Below are positions 35,540 to 45,114 of a DNA stretch of 64,000 nt, in pieces (position 1 is the first letter of the stretch; each line of letters opens with the position of its first letter). The notes under the pieces are model-generated. The model had not been told where the DNA came from and ran no database searches. It saw nothing but the letters and a program-made list of their open reading frames with translations. The position numbers and the translations under genes were made by a program. The stretch comes from JBLIRR01 sp049472395. GTDB lineage: Bacteria; SZUA-182; DTGQ01; JBLIRR01. The stretch spans positions 9,353 to 73,352 of the forward strand of contig JBLIRR010000032.1 of the NCBI GenBank assembly GCA_049472395.1, in the 5' to 3' direction.

Positions 35540-36607
35540 GGTAAGGAAACACCTGTGATCAAGCCAGGATTTCAAGGTTTTATTATCCTTCGGGGCATAT
35601 CCTAATGCTTCCTTCCATACAAAAGCCGATTCCATACAAAGATAGATAAATGCCTCTTTTGACCTTTCCCATATCCATGAGGCAATGCTATGATATGCTT
35701 TAATGCGCATTGGCTGCAGATACCGCATCTTATGATCCAAACCGGGAATAAATTCTTGATAGATAATTTTTGTCTGAGGGGACTGTTTTTGGATAATCGG
35801 CTTTAAGGCCGGCATAAAGCGAAAACAGCCCATACTGATCCAGACGGTTTTTGAGATATCAATGTATTCATCCAATGCAGAGATAAGGCTATGGTATGCG
35901 TCTTCCCATCCATGAAACAGGATAATAGGATCAAAGTGAATGCCAATTTTAATCCCATTCTGTTGACATAGGCGAGCTGCCTTGAGTCTTTCTCTCACTG
36001 ATGAGGCACCAGGTTCCTCCCTGTCGATAAGCACCTGAGGATTAAGGGACCATGAGATGATTATCTGATTCGTGATGGCGTGATTAAGCAGATGATCAAT
36101 ATGAGTGCTCTTTGTTTTAAGTTCTAAAAAAGCCTGGGTCTGTCCGGAAAAGAAATTGATCAATCCTTCATTGATTCCTGAGAGTGGATCAAGCGCGAGG
36201 CTATCAGTCAGCTCGCCAGTGCCGATTCTGATAAGGCCGGGATTCTGGGCAAGGGCCTGCGCCAGTTCTTTAAGACAATCATTCTGATTGACATAGAGAA
36301 TAAGTGCGCCGCAATCAAGATAGGCGCGTAAAATACAGTAAGTGCACTCAATAGGACAATTTAATCCAATATTGAGAAAGTTATAAAGACAGCAGAGATA
36401 TTCTTTTGTCCCAGGACAGGGCCGTAAAAATTTGCCCTTATTGTGAGCGAGGATGAGTACGCTTTTATCAAACGCGGATTTTCCGAGAGGTGCTTCATCG
36501 ATAATCTCAGGACGAATCGAGGGCAATGCGTACAGGATCTTGCCTGTGATCTGGCTCTCCTGAGCCCTTTTTTCAATAAGGATCCGTTTAATTGAGTAGG
36601 TGTTCAT
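35534..36607 (-). CDS. Radical SAM protein, spore photoproduct lyase-like
   Basis: The 357-residue protein has the family cysteine triplet CPIECTYC (CxxxCxxC) near residues 83-90, which binds the 4Fe-4S cluster used to split SAM, and later GLIRIGTGELTDSL and SWSLNPQVLI. This is the SPL-like radical SAM group found in bacteria that do not sporulate; their substrates are often unknown, though repair of thymine photoproducts is the founding activity. The N-terminal segment of true SPL is only partly recognisable. Its start overlaps the GT2 gene by 20 bases, so the two are probably co-translated. Confidence 0.8.
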   Translation of the reverse strand: MNTYSIKRILIEKRAQESQITGKILYALPSIRPEIIDEAPLGKSAFDKSVLILAHNKGKFLRPCPGTKEYLCCLYNFLNIGLNCPIECTYCILRAYLDCGALILYVNQNDCLKELAQALAQNPGLIRIGTGELTDSLALDPLSGINEGLINFFSGQTQAFLELKTKSTHIDHLLNHAITNQIIISWSLNPQVLIDREEPGASSVRERLKAARLCQQNGIKIGIHFDPIILFHGWEDAYHSLISALDEYIDISKTVWISMGCFRFMPALKPIIQKQSPQTKIIYQEFIPGLDHKMRYLQPMRIKAYHSIASWIWERSKEAFIYLCMESAFVWKEALGYAPKDNKTLKSWLDHRCFLTL

Positions 36608-37439
36608 TTTTTTTCGCGATGAGGGTGTCCGGCAACCGGAGATAATAATCTGCCTCTTCGTATTTTTTGTGCTTCATACAGCCATTGCCATATATCATAC
36701 ATTTTTGCCTGAGCATTGACCATGCGCTCTGCCATTGAGAGGGGGTAAGGGCAGTATGATTCATGAGTTTCTCAAGGGATTGTATTCTGTATTTATCAAG
36801 ATACTTGATCGTTCGGGATAATTGATCCTGATGGCCACCCCGTTTCGTAATAAGCGGTGTGCTGATTAAATACACAGGATAGCGTGCGGTCAATCGTAAC
36901 CATAAGTCATAGTCTTCGCACGCAGGAAGCGTTTCATCGAACCCTCCTTCTGATTTAAGTAAAGATGCGCGGATCATGGCTGAGGATGGGCTGATAATAC
37001 ACAGGGGCAGGCATTTATCAAATATATATCCTGAATATTTTGCATGCTTGCTGCACGGATTGACCCGTGTGCCATTCCGTATCCATATCTCTTCAGTATA
37101 ACAGAGGCAAAAGCTTTTGTGCTTATCTAAGAAATCACTCTGAAGCGCGCATTTCTGAGGATGCCATAGATCATCCGAATCGAGGAAGGCTATATATTCA
37201 CCTTGTGCAGTCTTTATGCCGAAATTGCGAGCAGCACTTACGCCCTTGTTCTCCTGAGGCAGGCAGCGTATTCGCCCTGCATACTCTGAGAGCACCTCCC
37301 TTGTGTGATCATCTGATCCGTCGTCAATAATAATAAGTTCAATAGAAGTGAGCGTCTGCGCCATCACGGATTCAATCGCTTCCCTTAGGAAGTGGGCTCT
37401 GTTATATGTAGGGATTATGGCACTGACCTTTGGTTTCAT
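36588..37439 (-). CDS. GT2 family glycosyltransferase
   Basis: The 283-residue protein is a GT-A enzyme with the N-terminal signature VSAIIPTYNRAHFLREAIES, then IELIIIDDGSDDHT, and the DxD-like AFLDSDDLWHPQK that binds the nucleotide-sugar metal. No membrane segment is evident. The acceptor is unknown; surface glycan or glycoprotein modification is usual for this family. It overlaps the SPL-like gene by 20 bases and follows the hybrid kinase gene by 18 bases, so the three minus-strand genes may form one transcript. Confidence 0.9.
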   Translation of the reverse strand: MKPKVSAIIPTYNRAHFLREAIESVMAQTLTSIELIIIDDGSDDHTREVLSEYAGRIRCLPQENKGVSAARNFGIKTAQGEYIAFLDSDDLWHPQKCALQSDFLDKHKSFCLCYTEEIWIRNGTRVNPCSKHAKYSGYIFDKCLPLCIISPSSAMIRASLLKSEGGFDETLPACEDYDLWLRLTARYPVYLISTPLITKRGGHQDQLSRTIKYLDKYRIQSLEKLMNHTALTPSQWQSAWSMLRQKCMIYGNGCMKHKKYEEADYYLRLPDTLIAKKNEHLLN

Positions 37440-37457
37440 AAGACAATTGTAGATTTC

Positions 37458-39257
37458 TTAAAAGAGATATTTTTTTAGAGTTTTTAAAAGTTCGGTATGG
37501 TTAATCGGTTTTGAGAGATAATGATTGCACCCTGCATTAATACATTTTTCCCTATCACCCTCCATAGCGTAGGAGGTGAGGGCGATTATCGGTACCCTAT
37601 TCTTACCGTTTTCCATGCTTCTGATCGTCCTCGTTGCCGCAAGGCCGTCTAAAATTGGCATTTGAATATCAAGTAATATGAGATCAATTGAAGGATTGGA
37701 TGCATATAACGCAACCGTCTCCTGGCCATCATTTGCAATAAGGACATTAAATCCTGCCTTTTCCAAAATCCTTTGAGCCAGCCTCTGATTTTCCAGGTTA
37801 TCTTCTGCTAACAGTATGGTGTATGAAGGTTTTGTATCGAATATGGTTAATGCCGGAACTTCTTGCGGGCTTTTTGCCTGTGCCGCTGTCTTATAAGGGA
37901 GAGTAAAAGAGAAAATTGATCCCTGCTCGTGAGTGCCGTCGGAGTGTACGTGAATGTTCCCTCCCATTAATTCCACTAATTTTTTGGTAATTGTAAGTCC
38001 TAGTCCGGTGCCGCCATATTGCCGCGTAATGCTGTCATCCTTCTGTTTGAAGGCATCGAATATTATGCCATGCTTATCCGCCGGGATCCCTATGCCCGTA
38101 TCCTGGATAGAGAATTCCAAAAGGTCCTCTTTTTTTAATGAACAACTACACTTTATAAATCCTTTCTCTGTAAATTTTATGGCATTACCTATCAAATTAT
38201 TCAATATCTGCTCTATTCTTACGGAATCCCCCATGATCCATTCACCGAGCGTATCAGGACAGCAATAATGAAACACAATTTCCTTTCCCTTTTCCTGTAT
38301 GAGCATTTTAGTATTAATATCAATATCATTTAATAAAGATCTGAGTGAAAAGGGGAGATTCTCAATGTTAAGTTGTCCGGCTTCTATTTTTGATAAGTCC
38401 AGAATATCGTCAATAAGCTTTAATAGTAAATGACCATTCCTTTTTATTACCTGAAGGTCATCTTGATGCCTGGCTCCTATGTGATCATTCAGCATCAAAT
38501 CAGTATATCCGATGATCGAATTCATGGGAGTCCTTATCTCATGGGACATATTGGCGAGAAATGCAGATTTTAAATGGTCAGACTCCTTTGCCTTAGCCAA
38601 TGCTTGTTTAAGAGCCTCTTCCGCATGTTTTCGCGCTGTGATGTCCTTGAAATCTTCAACAATCCCGATCAGTTCTCCGTTTGCGCCTCGAAAAGGGGTA
38701 GCAGTAACGATACACGGAATCTTAGTGCCATCTTGACATATTTTTTCAACATCGAACTCGATGCGTTTTTCTCCACGAATAATTCTGATAAGTGAGCAGC
38801 GTGGTGTATGGCACATTGGGCCATACAATGTTTCATAGCATTTTCTTCCCATCATTTTATCCATCGGTATACGTGCGAGGGTTGAAAATGTCTCATTCAC
38901 GTGGATTACCTTGAAGTTTTTGTCGATTACGCGCATGCCATCAGCTGCGGTGTTGAATATTTGATCCAGTTTTGCCTTGGAATTTTTTACTTCTGTCTCG
39001 ATACGTTTACGGTAGGCGACAATTAAATGGCTGTAAATCCCAAAGATAATGAAAAAAAACATCACTAATAAACGCATCCAGATTTCATGAAGATTTGGGG
39101 CAAATAATTGAGATATGAACGATCCTTCTTTGAATATAAAGACATGCAGACAGGCTTCGAGGGCCCAAAAAAGTATGCCAAGGCCACCACCCACCCATAT
39201 CAAGTGGTCCGTATGGTTAATATGTTGCTTTCCCTTATCCTTTATTTTCTGTATCAT
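37458..39257 (-). CDS. PAS-containing hybrid sensor histidine kinase
   Basis: The 599-residue protein has two N-terminal transmembrane helices (about 22-40 and 62-82) and a PAS domain (about 90-205, DQIFNTAADGMRVIDKNFKV). The HisKA phospho-acceptor is in FLANMSHEIRTPMNS near residue 236. The HATPase domain has N-box QILNNLIGNAIKFTEKG and G-box GGTGLGLTITKKLVELMGG. A C-terminal receiver domain has its phospho-aspartate in LILLDIQMPILDG near residue 535. No output regulator is adjacent, so the downstream partner is unknown. It shares a strand with the GT2 and SPL-like genes. Confidence 0.93.
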   Translation of the reverse strand: MIQKIKDKGKQHINHTDHLIWVGGGLGILFWALEACLHVFIFKEGSFISQLFAPNLHEIWMRLLVMFFFIIFGIYSHLIVAYRKRIETEVKNSKAKLDQIFNTAADGMRVIDKNFKVIHVNETFSTLARIPMDKMMGRKCYETLYGPMCHTPRCSLIRIIRGEKRIEFDVEKICQDGTKIPCIVTATPFRGANGELIGIVEDFKDITARKHAEEALKQALAKAKESDHLKSAFLANMSHEIRTPMNSIIGYTDLMLNDHIGARHQDDLQVIKRNGHLLLKLIDDILDLSKIEAGQLNIENLPFSLRSLLNDIDINTKMLIQEKGKEIVFHYCCPDTLGEWIMGDSVRIEQILNNLIGNAIKFTEKGFIKCSCSLKKEDLLEFSIQDTGIGIPADKHGIIFDAFKQKDDSITRQYGGTGLGLTITKKLVELMGGNIHVHSDGTHEQGSIFSFTLPYKTAAQAKSPQEVPALTIFDTKPSYTILLAEDNLENQRLAQRILEKAGFNVLIANDGQETVALYASNPSIDLILLDIQMPILDGLAATRTIRSMENGKNRVPIIALTSYAMEGDREKCINAGCNHYLSKPINHTELLKTLKKYLF

Positions 39258-39484
39258 GCTCTGATTTTAATATTATACACAAGAAAAAATATATATGTAA
39301 TATTTTCTATCATCATTTTATGTAGTATTGCAAGTCCTTGGGAAGAAAATTTGACAATACAAGCGTTTAGATGATTTAATAAATATCATCGTGGTATTTT
39401 AAAAATGTCATTGAAGTGAATAAAGACCGATACTTAATATAGTCACCCGGACAGTAAGGCTTATTGAGTGAGGAATAAAACATA

Positions 39485-41398
39485 ATGGATAAAGATGAAT
39501 GTCACATTACTATTCTGCCACAGAATAAAATAATTAATTCGTCAAAGGGAGCCAATCTACTCCAAGAGCTCATTGAGGCAGGTATCCATGTAAGCGCCTC
39601 CTGTGGGGGCCAGGGGACATGCGGTAAATGCAAGGTGATTATTATGGAGGGGAAGTATAATGCAGGTGCTACACCCTTTTTAAGCAAAAGAGAGATAGGT
39701 CAGGGTTTTGCGCTTGCCTGTCTCACCCTCATTGAGGGGGATATGAGGATTTTTATTCCCCCTCAATCAATGGGTATCGGGAAAAAGGTTATTACTGCCA
39801 GTGCAGGAAACCTTGTTCAGGAACGATGGGCCCTTGGGGCCTGGGAGATCAAACCGACGACGCGAAGCATATATATAAAGCTTCCTCCGCCAAGCCTGGT
39901 GGATAATCGAAGTGACCTTGACCGTGTAAGGGCTGCTATTGCAAAAACAGGAGCGTCAGGGACGAATATTTTTTGCGGTCTGCCGCTTCTTAGAAAACTT
40001 TCCTCTTATTTACGAGAGAATAAATGGGAAGTCACCGTTACTGTCATTGAAAGTTGCGAAGGCATGGAGATTATCGATTTAAATGGCGGATCGGATGGGC
40101 TCAACCATTATGGACTTGCGATAGATGTAGGCACCACAACTATCGTTGTGTACCTTATCAACCTTCATAATGGACAAGTATCAGATACCGACTCTGACTA
40201 CAATGCTCAAATTCGATGCGGAGAGGATATTATATCCCGGATAGTATATGCACGGGAAGAAAAAGGCCTTAACGAATTGAATGATCTCGTGATCAATACG
40301 ATAAACGGGATGATTGAGCGCATACTCAAACGGTCGAATATCCCCGCAAGCCGTATTGATAATTTGATGGTGGTGGGAAATGCAACAATGATACACCTCC
40401 TGCTGGGGATAAATCCGCAATATATCAGGAGGGAACCCTATATCCCCACATTCTCTACTATCTCAAATGTGAGAGGATCAGAGCTTGGAATTAATGTGAA
40501 TCCAAATGCCTATCTTTTCACTCTTCCCTCTATTTCCAGTTATGTGGGCTCGGATATTGCCGCGGGAGTGTTAGCGACCGGCATATACAAAATGGATGCG
40601 TTAAGCGTATTTATTGATATCGGAACGAACGGTGAGATGGTCGTGGGGAATAAGGATTGGCTGGTTGCCGGTTCATGTTCTGCCGGGCCGGCATTTGAAG
40701 GGGGAGAAGTGAAGTTTGGCATGCGTGCAACATCCGGCGCTATCGAAAGCGTCAAAATAGATCCCAATACGCTTACGCCAACATTCAGGACAGTGCATAA
40801 GGAAAAAGCCATGGGAATATGCGGCTCCGGAATCTTGGATTGTCTTTCCGAGATGTTTGTAACCGGTATACTTGAACGCAACGGGAAAATAAGGAAAGAG
40901 CTCGATCATGAGCGCATACGGCCGTCGGATGACGGGATGGAATATATTCTTTCATGGGCGTCAGAAAATGGTATTGGTCAAGACATTGTGATTACCGATG
41001 TGGACATTAATAATATTATAAGAGCCAAAGCCGCTGTGTATGCGGCGCTTAGGGTATTGCTCAATGAAATAGGATACAGCATCGATCAGATTCAACATTT
41101 TATGATCGCAGGAGGGTTCGGCCATTGTATAACTATTGAGAATGCCATAATTATAGGTCTTTTGCCGGACTTACCCGTGGAGCGATTTCGGTATCTTGGG
41201 AATAGTACTATCGTGGGAGCGCATTTAGCCCTTATTTCGGGTGATTTAAAAAATGAGATTAAAAATGTGTGTCAGGGTATCACCTATATAGAATTAAGCA
41301 ATTCCGCAAAGTTTATGGATGAATATCTCTCTGCCCTTTTTCTGCCCCATACTGATCTTAATCTCTTTCCTATGGTGAAAAAGATAGTCTCTGCTTAG
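39485..41398 (+). CDS. Corrinoid activation protein, RACo/RamA-type ASKHA ATPase with 2Fe-2S domain
   Basis: The 637-residue protein has an N-terminal ferredoxin-like 2Fe-2S domain (residues about 1-95, CGGQGTCGKC plus ALACLT), a linker, and a C-terminal DUF4445 ASKHA ATPase domain (about 205-630). That domain has AIDVGTTTIVVYLINL, FIDIGTNGEMVVGNKDW, EGGEVKFGMRATSGAI and GICGSGILDCLSEM. Such reductive activators use ATP to return cob(II)alamin of methyltransferase corrinoid proteins to the active cob(I) state. No corrinoid protein or methyltransferase is in the window, so the client is elsewhere. The flavin reductase gene starts 4 bases later. Confidence 0.9.
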   Translation: MDKDECHITILPQNKIINSSKGANLLQELIEAGIHVSASCGGQGTCGKCKVIIMEGKYNAGATPFLSKREIGQGFALACLTLIEGDMRIFIPPQSMGIGKKVITASAGNLVQERWALGAWEIKPTTRSIYIKLPPPSLVDNRSDLDRVRAAIAKTGASGTNIFCGLPLLRKLSSYLRENKWEVTVTVIESCEGMEIIDLNGGSDGLNHYGLAIDVGTTTIVVYLINLHNGQVSDTDSDYNAQIRCGEDIISRIVYAREEKGLNELNDLVINTINGMIERILKRSNIPASRIDNLMVVGNATMIHLLLGINPQYIRREPYIPTFSTISNVRGSELGINVNPNAYLFTLPSISSYVGSDIAAGVLATGIYKMDALSVFIDIGTNGEMVVGNKDWLVAGSCSAGPAFEGGEVKFGMRATSGAIESVKIDPNTLTPTFRTVHKEKAMGICGSGILDCLSEMFVTGILERNGKIRKELDHERIRPSDDGMEYILSWASENGIGQDIVITDVDINNIIRAKAAVYAALRVLLNEIGYSIDQIQHFMIAGGFGHCITIENAIIIGLLPDLPVERFRYLGNSTIVGAHLALISGDLKNEIKNVCQGITYIELSNSAKFMDEYLSALFLPHTDLNLFPMVKKIVSA

Positions 41399-41401
41399 AA
41401 A

Positions 41402-41932
41402 ATGAAAATTGATGTGGAATATTTGGAATATATGTGGCCGATGAGACACTTCTTGATAACGTGTGGGGATATTGAGAAAAAATCAAATATAATAGCGGTC
41501 AGCTTCTGTATGCCTGTATCAAAAAAGCCCCCACTCATTGCGTGTGCGATAGGAAAAGATACTTATTCATGCATGTTAATTAAAACTACTAAAGAATTCA
41601 TTGTGAATGTTCCCCTACAAGAACTAAAAGAGAAAATTTACTACTGTGGTTTTCACTCAGGGTATCACGTTGATAAATTTAAAGAAACAGGATTGACTTC
41701 AAAACAGGCACGAAGAGTAAAAGCTCCTATTATAGATCAATGTATAGCTCATATGGAATGTAAAGTCAGACAACAAATTAAAATAGAAGATAAAAACCTA
41801 TTTGTTGGCGAAGTACTTGAGGCTTATGCAGAGGAATCTGTCATAAAAGAGAACCGACGCATCGAGTATCCAAAAGGGGACTTTCCCAGAAAGATATATG
41901 CCATAAGAAAAGATATGGGCTATAAGATGTGA
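41402..41932 (+). CDS. Flavin reductase-like (FMN-binding) protein
   Basis: The 176-residue protein resembles flavin reductase-like FMN-binding domains. The N-terminal half has IIAVSFCMPVSKKPPLIACA and GKDTYSCMLIKTTKEFIVNV, and the middle has CGFHSGYHVDKFKETGLT and IAHMECKVR. It would bind FMN and pass electrons from NAD(P)H. It lies 4 bases after the RACo gene and is likely co-translated, so donating electrons to RACo or to a partner iron-sulfur protein is an attractive but unproven reading. Confidence 0.82.
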   Translation: MKIDVEYLEYMWPMRHFLITCGDIEKKSNIIAVSFCMPVSKKPPLIACAIGKDTYSCMLIKTTKEFIVNVPLQELKEKIYYCGFHSGYHVDKFKETGLTSKQARRVKAPIIDQCIAHMECKVRQQIKIEDKNLFVGEVLEAYAEESVIKENRRIEYPKGDFPRKIYAIRKDMGYKM

Positions 41933-42218
41933 TATATTCCCAAAGAATTTGAGAAATTAAAGTCAATGGCGTCTTTAATTCATGAGACACAGTAGCTAAA
42001 AAATCGTTTTTTAAGCGGGCAATCCTGTTCTGTTTTCTTTCCTGATAACAATAATAAATATAGAACTTCTGGGAAGTTCACAATAATCGTGCTTTAAATC
42101 GTGTGCAAATCCTGGTAGGCTTAAAAGAGGAGGGATAAGAGGTAAAAATAAAGAGGGAAATTTTGTAATTTGACCAAATGTATGATATTATTAATTTAAT
42201 ACCTCATAGAAGAGAATC

Positions 42219-43136
42219 ATGATTATTTGTAGTAGAAGTTCGTTGTTTTCATGTGTTGTTTTTTCATGTTTTTTATTCTTATTTCATGGAAGAGGAGAGA
42301 CTTCGCCTAAAATTGTGGCGATTCAAAGTGTCAGTGTTACCCCATATACACAGGCTCTGAGAGGCTTTGAATCTGCGTGTAATTGTACTATCAATAAATT
42401 ATTAGTTTCAGAACTGTATGGCAGTGATTGTGCCCATCAGATTCATAAAATCGATCCTGCATTATTATTGGCTATCGGCAGGGATGCGCTAGTGCAGATA
42501 AAAGATATTAAAGAGAGCCCTATTATTTATATAATGGTGTTGCAGCCCCAATCCATACTTGGAGAAAATAAGAATATAACTGGTATCAGCATGAATATAC
42601 CTCCCGAAAAACAATTTGATATATTTGCACAGGTTCTGCCTGATAAAAAAAAGTTAGGCCTTATAATTAATCCGGATATGACAGGATCCTTTATAGAAAG
42701 GGCAAAAGCTGATGCTGCCAAAAAAGGCTTTGAATTGGTGATAAAGGAATCTAAAAGCTCAATGCAGGTGCCTTCTTTAATACAAGATATGCGGAACAGG
42801 ATAGATGCATTTTGGATGGTCCCTGATACTAAAATTATTTGCCCTGAAACAGTGGAGGCTATATTATTATTCTCAATTGATAATAAGATTCCTGTTATTT
42901 CATTTGCAGAGAAATATGTGGAGATGGGCGCATTAATGTCATTGAGCATAGATGCTTTTGAGTTGGGAAAGCAAGCCGGACAGATGGCCAGAAAGATTTT
43001 AATGGGAAATTATGTAATGAAAAATGAAGAAATAGATCCGGAAAACATAAAGCTCTCAATCAATATAAAAATAGCCAATAAAATTGGTGTAATCATTCCG
43101 GATAAAATTTTATATAATTCAAATATAATAGAATAA
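42219..43136 (+). CDS. Periplasmic ABC-type substrate-binding protein (pfam04392-like)
   Basis: The 305-residue protein has a signal peptide (about 1-27) and the two-lobe fold of the pfam04392 binding proteins, with GFESACNCTINKLLVSELYG, ALLLAIGRDALVQI, KKLGLIINPDMTGS and MGALMSLSIDAFELGKQAGQ. No membrane permease or ATPase gene is beside it. The next gene, 11 bases later, is a membrane histidine kinase, so it more likely delivers a ligand signal to that kinase than serves transport. The ligand is unknown; related proteins have been tied to aromatic compounds, tryptophan or metals. Confidence 0.82.
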   Translation: MIICSRSSLFSCVVFSCFLFLFHGRGETSPKIVAIQSVSVTPYTQALRGFESACNCTINKLLVSELYGSDCAHQIHKIDPALLLAIGRDALVQIKDIKESPIIYIMVLQPQSILGENKNITGISMNIPPEKQFDIFAQVLPDKKKLGLIINPDMTGSFIERAKADAAKKGFELVIKESKSSMQVPSLIQDMRNRIDAFWMVPDTKIICPETVEAILLFSIDNKIPVISFAEKYVEMGALMSLSIDAFELGKQAGQMARKILMGNYVMKNEEIDPENIKLSINIKIANKIGVIIPDKILYNSNIIE

Positions 43137-43147
43137 GGCGCGTAAGG

Positions 43148-44725
43148 GTGGTTTTAAATTTTTTAAAAGAAGTAGATAAGAGATTTGGAATTAAAATATT
43201 TTTTATATTTATTATTTCTATATTTATAGTTTCCTTTACATTAACTATTTTCTTTATCTACAATGAGAGTAAACATTTCACTGAAGAACTTATCAAAAAA
43301 GGCGCAATCTTAGGGGAACTTCTTGCACATAATGCGAAGATAGGAGTATTTTCAGAAAATGATGAAATCCTCGTACACCCTGTGAAAGGCATAATGCAGC
43401 AGGAGCATGTAGTGGAGGTTTCTATATTTAATCCGGAAGGAAAATTATTAATGAGGGCAAAAAGAGGGTGGGAGAAGATTCGGAATGAAAATTTATTTGC
43501 AGAGAAAGGTAAGCTGGATACGATATTTGGCCAATTGAAAGAATCCGGCACTCCTCTGTATTTCCTAAAGAAAAGTATAGTAGAGTTCTACGTCCCTGTA
43601 ATTTCTTCCTCTGATTATCCTACTGATGAGTCCCTCTTTTTCGAAGAAAAACAAGCGCAAGAAAATGCACGGGTAATAGGATTTGTCAGGATCGTACTTG
43701 ATCGAGAAAATTTGAATTCAAGGCTTAAGAGCCTTTTTGTGAATGGCCTCATGATAGGGATTTTTTTCTTATTTTTGGGGTCACTAATAGCTTATTTTAT
43801 CGCTGAGGGGATTGTAAAGCCCCTTAACAGATTGACTGCAAGCGTTAAAAGAATTGGATGCGGCAGCTTTGAGAAAATACCTATTGAAACCGATGATGAG
43901 ATAGGGAGGCTTGCGGAAGCTTTTAATACTATGGTGGAATCACTTGAGGATAGAAACCGGAAACTTAACGCCATCCATAAAGAACTCGAGCAACGGGTTA
44001 AGGATCGAACTGCTGAACTGTCGTGTGCAAATATAAAATTAAAACGTGAAGTCGAAGAACGACGTCGCATAGAAGAAAGAGTTAAGTTATCGCTCAGAGA
44101 GAAAGAGGTCCTCATTAAGGAGCTTTATCATAGAACAAAAAATAATATGCAAGTTATTCGCGAGTTGCTTTATATTCAATCCTCATATATCGAAGACGAA
44201 AAAATAGTACAAATTTTTAAGGATACTGAAAATCGTATCATGTCAATGGCCCTCGTGCATCAAAAACTTTATCAGTCTAATGACCTGTCTAAAATTAATC
44301 TTAATCAGTATATCGGGGAACTGTCTCATGCTTTAATAGACAGTTATAATATGTGCTCGGACAGAATATCCCTTAGACTGGAGATTAAGAATGTTCTTGT
44401 AACAATCGATACTGCAATCCCATGTGGTCTGATTATCAATGAGTTAGTATCCAACTCCCTTAAACATGCTTTCCCTGGAGGAAGAGAAGGCGAAATTCAC
44501 ATATCCCTGAGGAGAAGCAATAAAGAGGACATAGATCTCCTCATTCGCGATAATGGTGTTGGCGCTCCTGAAGGATTTGATTTAGACAGTGGGGATACCT
44601 TGGGTTTACAACTGGTCGTGAATTTGATAAAAAATCAGTTATTAGGTACAATAGAAACGAATGTAAATGGCGGCCTTGAATACCGGATAAGGTTTAAGGA
44701 ACCGGAATATAAAAAAAGAATATAA
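43148..44725 (+). CDS. Membrane sensor histidine kinase with HAMP and HisKA_2 domains
   Basis: The 525-residue protein has transmembrane helices near residues 17-40 and 198-220 enclosing a periplasmic sensor (about 40-195). A HAMP domain (about 220-272) and a coiled coil follow. The phospho-acceptor is of the HisKA_2 type, LYHRTKNNMQVI near residue 332, and the ATPase domain has IINELVSNSLKHAF and DNGVGAPEGF. Translation appears to start at GTG 43148. It follows the binding-protein gene by 11 bases and precedes a single-domain response regulator by 17 bases, forming a compact sensory set. Confidence 0.9.
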   Translation: MVLNFLKEVDKRFGIKIFFIFIISIFIVSFTLTIFFIYNESKHFTEELIKKGAILGELLAHNAKIGVFSENDEILVHPVKGIMQQEHVVEVSIFNPEGKLLMRAKRGWEKIRNENLFAEKGKLDTIFGQLKESGTPLYFLKKSIVEFYVPVISSSDYPTDESLFFEEKQAQENARVIGFVRIVLDRENLNSRLKSLFVNGLMIGIFFLFLGSLIAYFIAEGIVKPLNRLTASVKRIGCGSFEKIPIETDDEIGRLAEAFNTMVESLEDRNRKLNAIHKELEQRVKDRTAELSCANIKLKREVEERRRIEERVKLSLREKEVLIKELYHRTKNNMQVIRELLYIQSSYIEDEKIVQIFKDTENRIMSMALVHQKLYQSNDLSKINLNQYIGELSHALIDSYNMCSDRISLRLEIKNVLVTIDTAIPCGLIINELVSNSLKHAFPGGREGEIHISLRRSNKEDIDLLIRDNGVGAPEGFDLDSGDTLGLQLVVNLIKNQLLGTIETNVNGGLEYRIRFKEPEYKKRI

Positions 44726-44742
44726 ACAAAATAAGAGGGGTT

Positions 44743-45114
44743 ATGAGGAAACACAGACTTATGATAGTTGAGGATGAGGTTGTGATTGCCATAGGTCTTC
44801 GTAAAAGATTGCAGAGTATGGGATATGAAGTCTGTCAGCTGATAACTGAGAGTGATGAAGTGATAAGGAGTGTGGAGAAGGAAAATCCTGATCTCGTAGT
44901 GATGGATATAAATATACAGGGTAAAAAGGATGGGATTGAACTTGCAAAAGAGGTGAGATCCCGCTTCAATGTCTTTGTTGTATTTCTCAGCGGTTATCCT
45001 GACGCAGAAACAGAAAGAAGAACCCAGAGTGTCGATCATAGTGGATTTTTTGTAAAACCTGTGGAGGTGAGTACATTACACCAGGCTTTTCAAAAAGCGC
45101 TGGGAAATTGTTAA
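44743..45114 (+). CDS. Single-domain response regulator (CheY-like receiver)
   Basis: The 123-residue receiver domain has the acidic pocket MIVEDE, the phospho-aspartate in LVVMDINIQGKKDGIE, the switch serine in FLSGYPD and the lysine in FFVKPV. There is no output domain, so it must act through protein contacts or a phosphorelay. It follows the HisKA_2 kinase gene by 17 bases and is very likely its partner. Its end overlaps the convergent TonB receptor gene by 4 bases. Confidence 0.92.
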   Translation: MRKHRLMIVEDEVVIAIGLRKRLQSMGYEVCQLITESDEVIRSVEKENPDLVVMDINIQGKKDGIELAKEVRSRFNVFVVFLSGYPDAETERRTQSVDHSGFFVKPVEVSTLHQAFQKALGNC

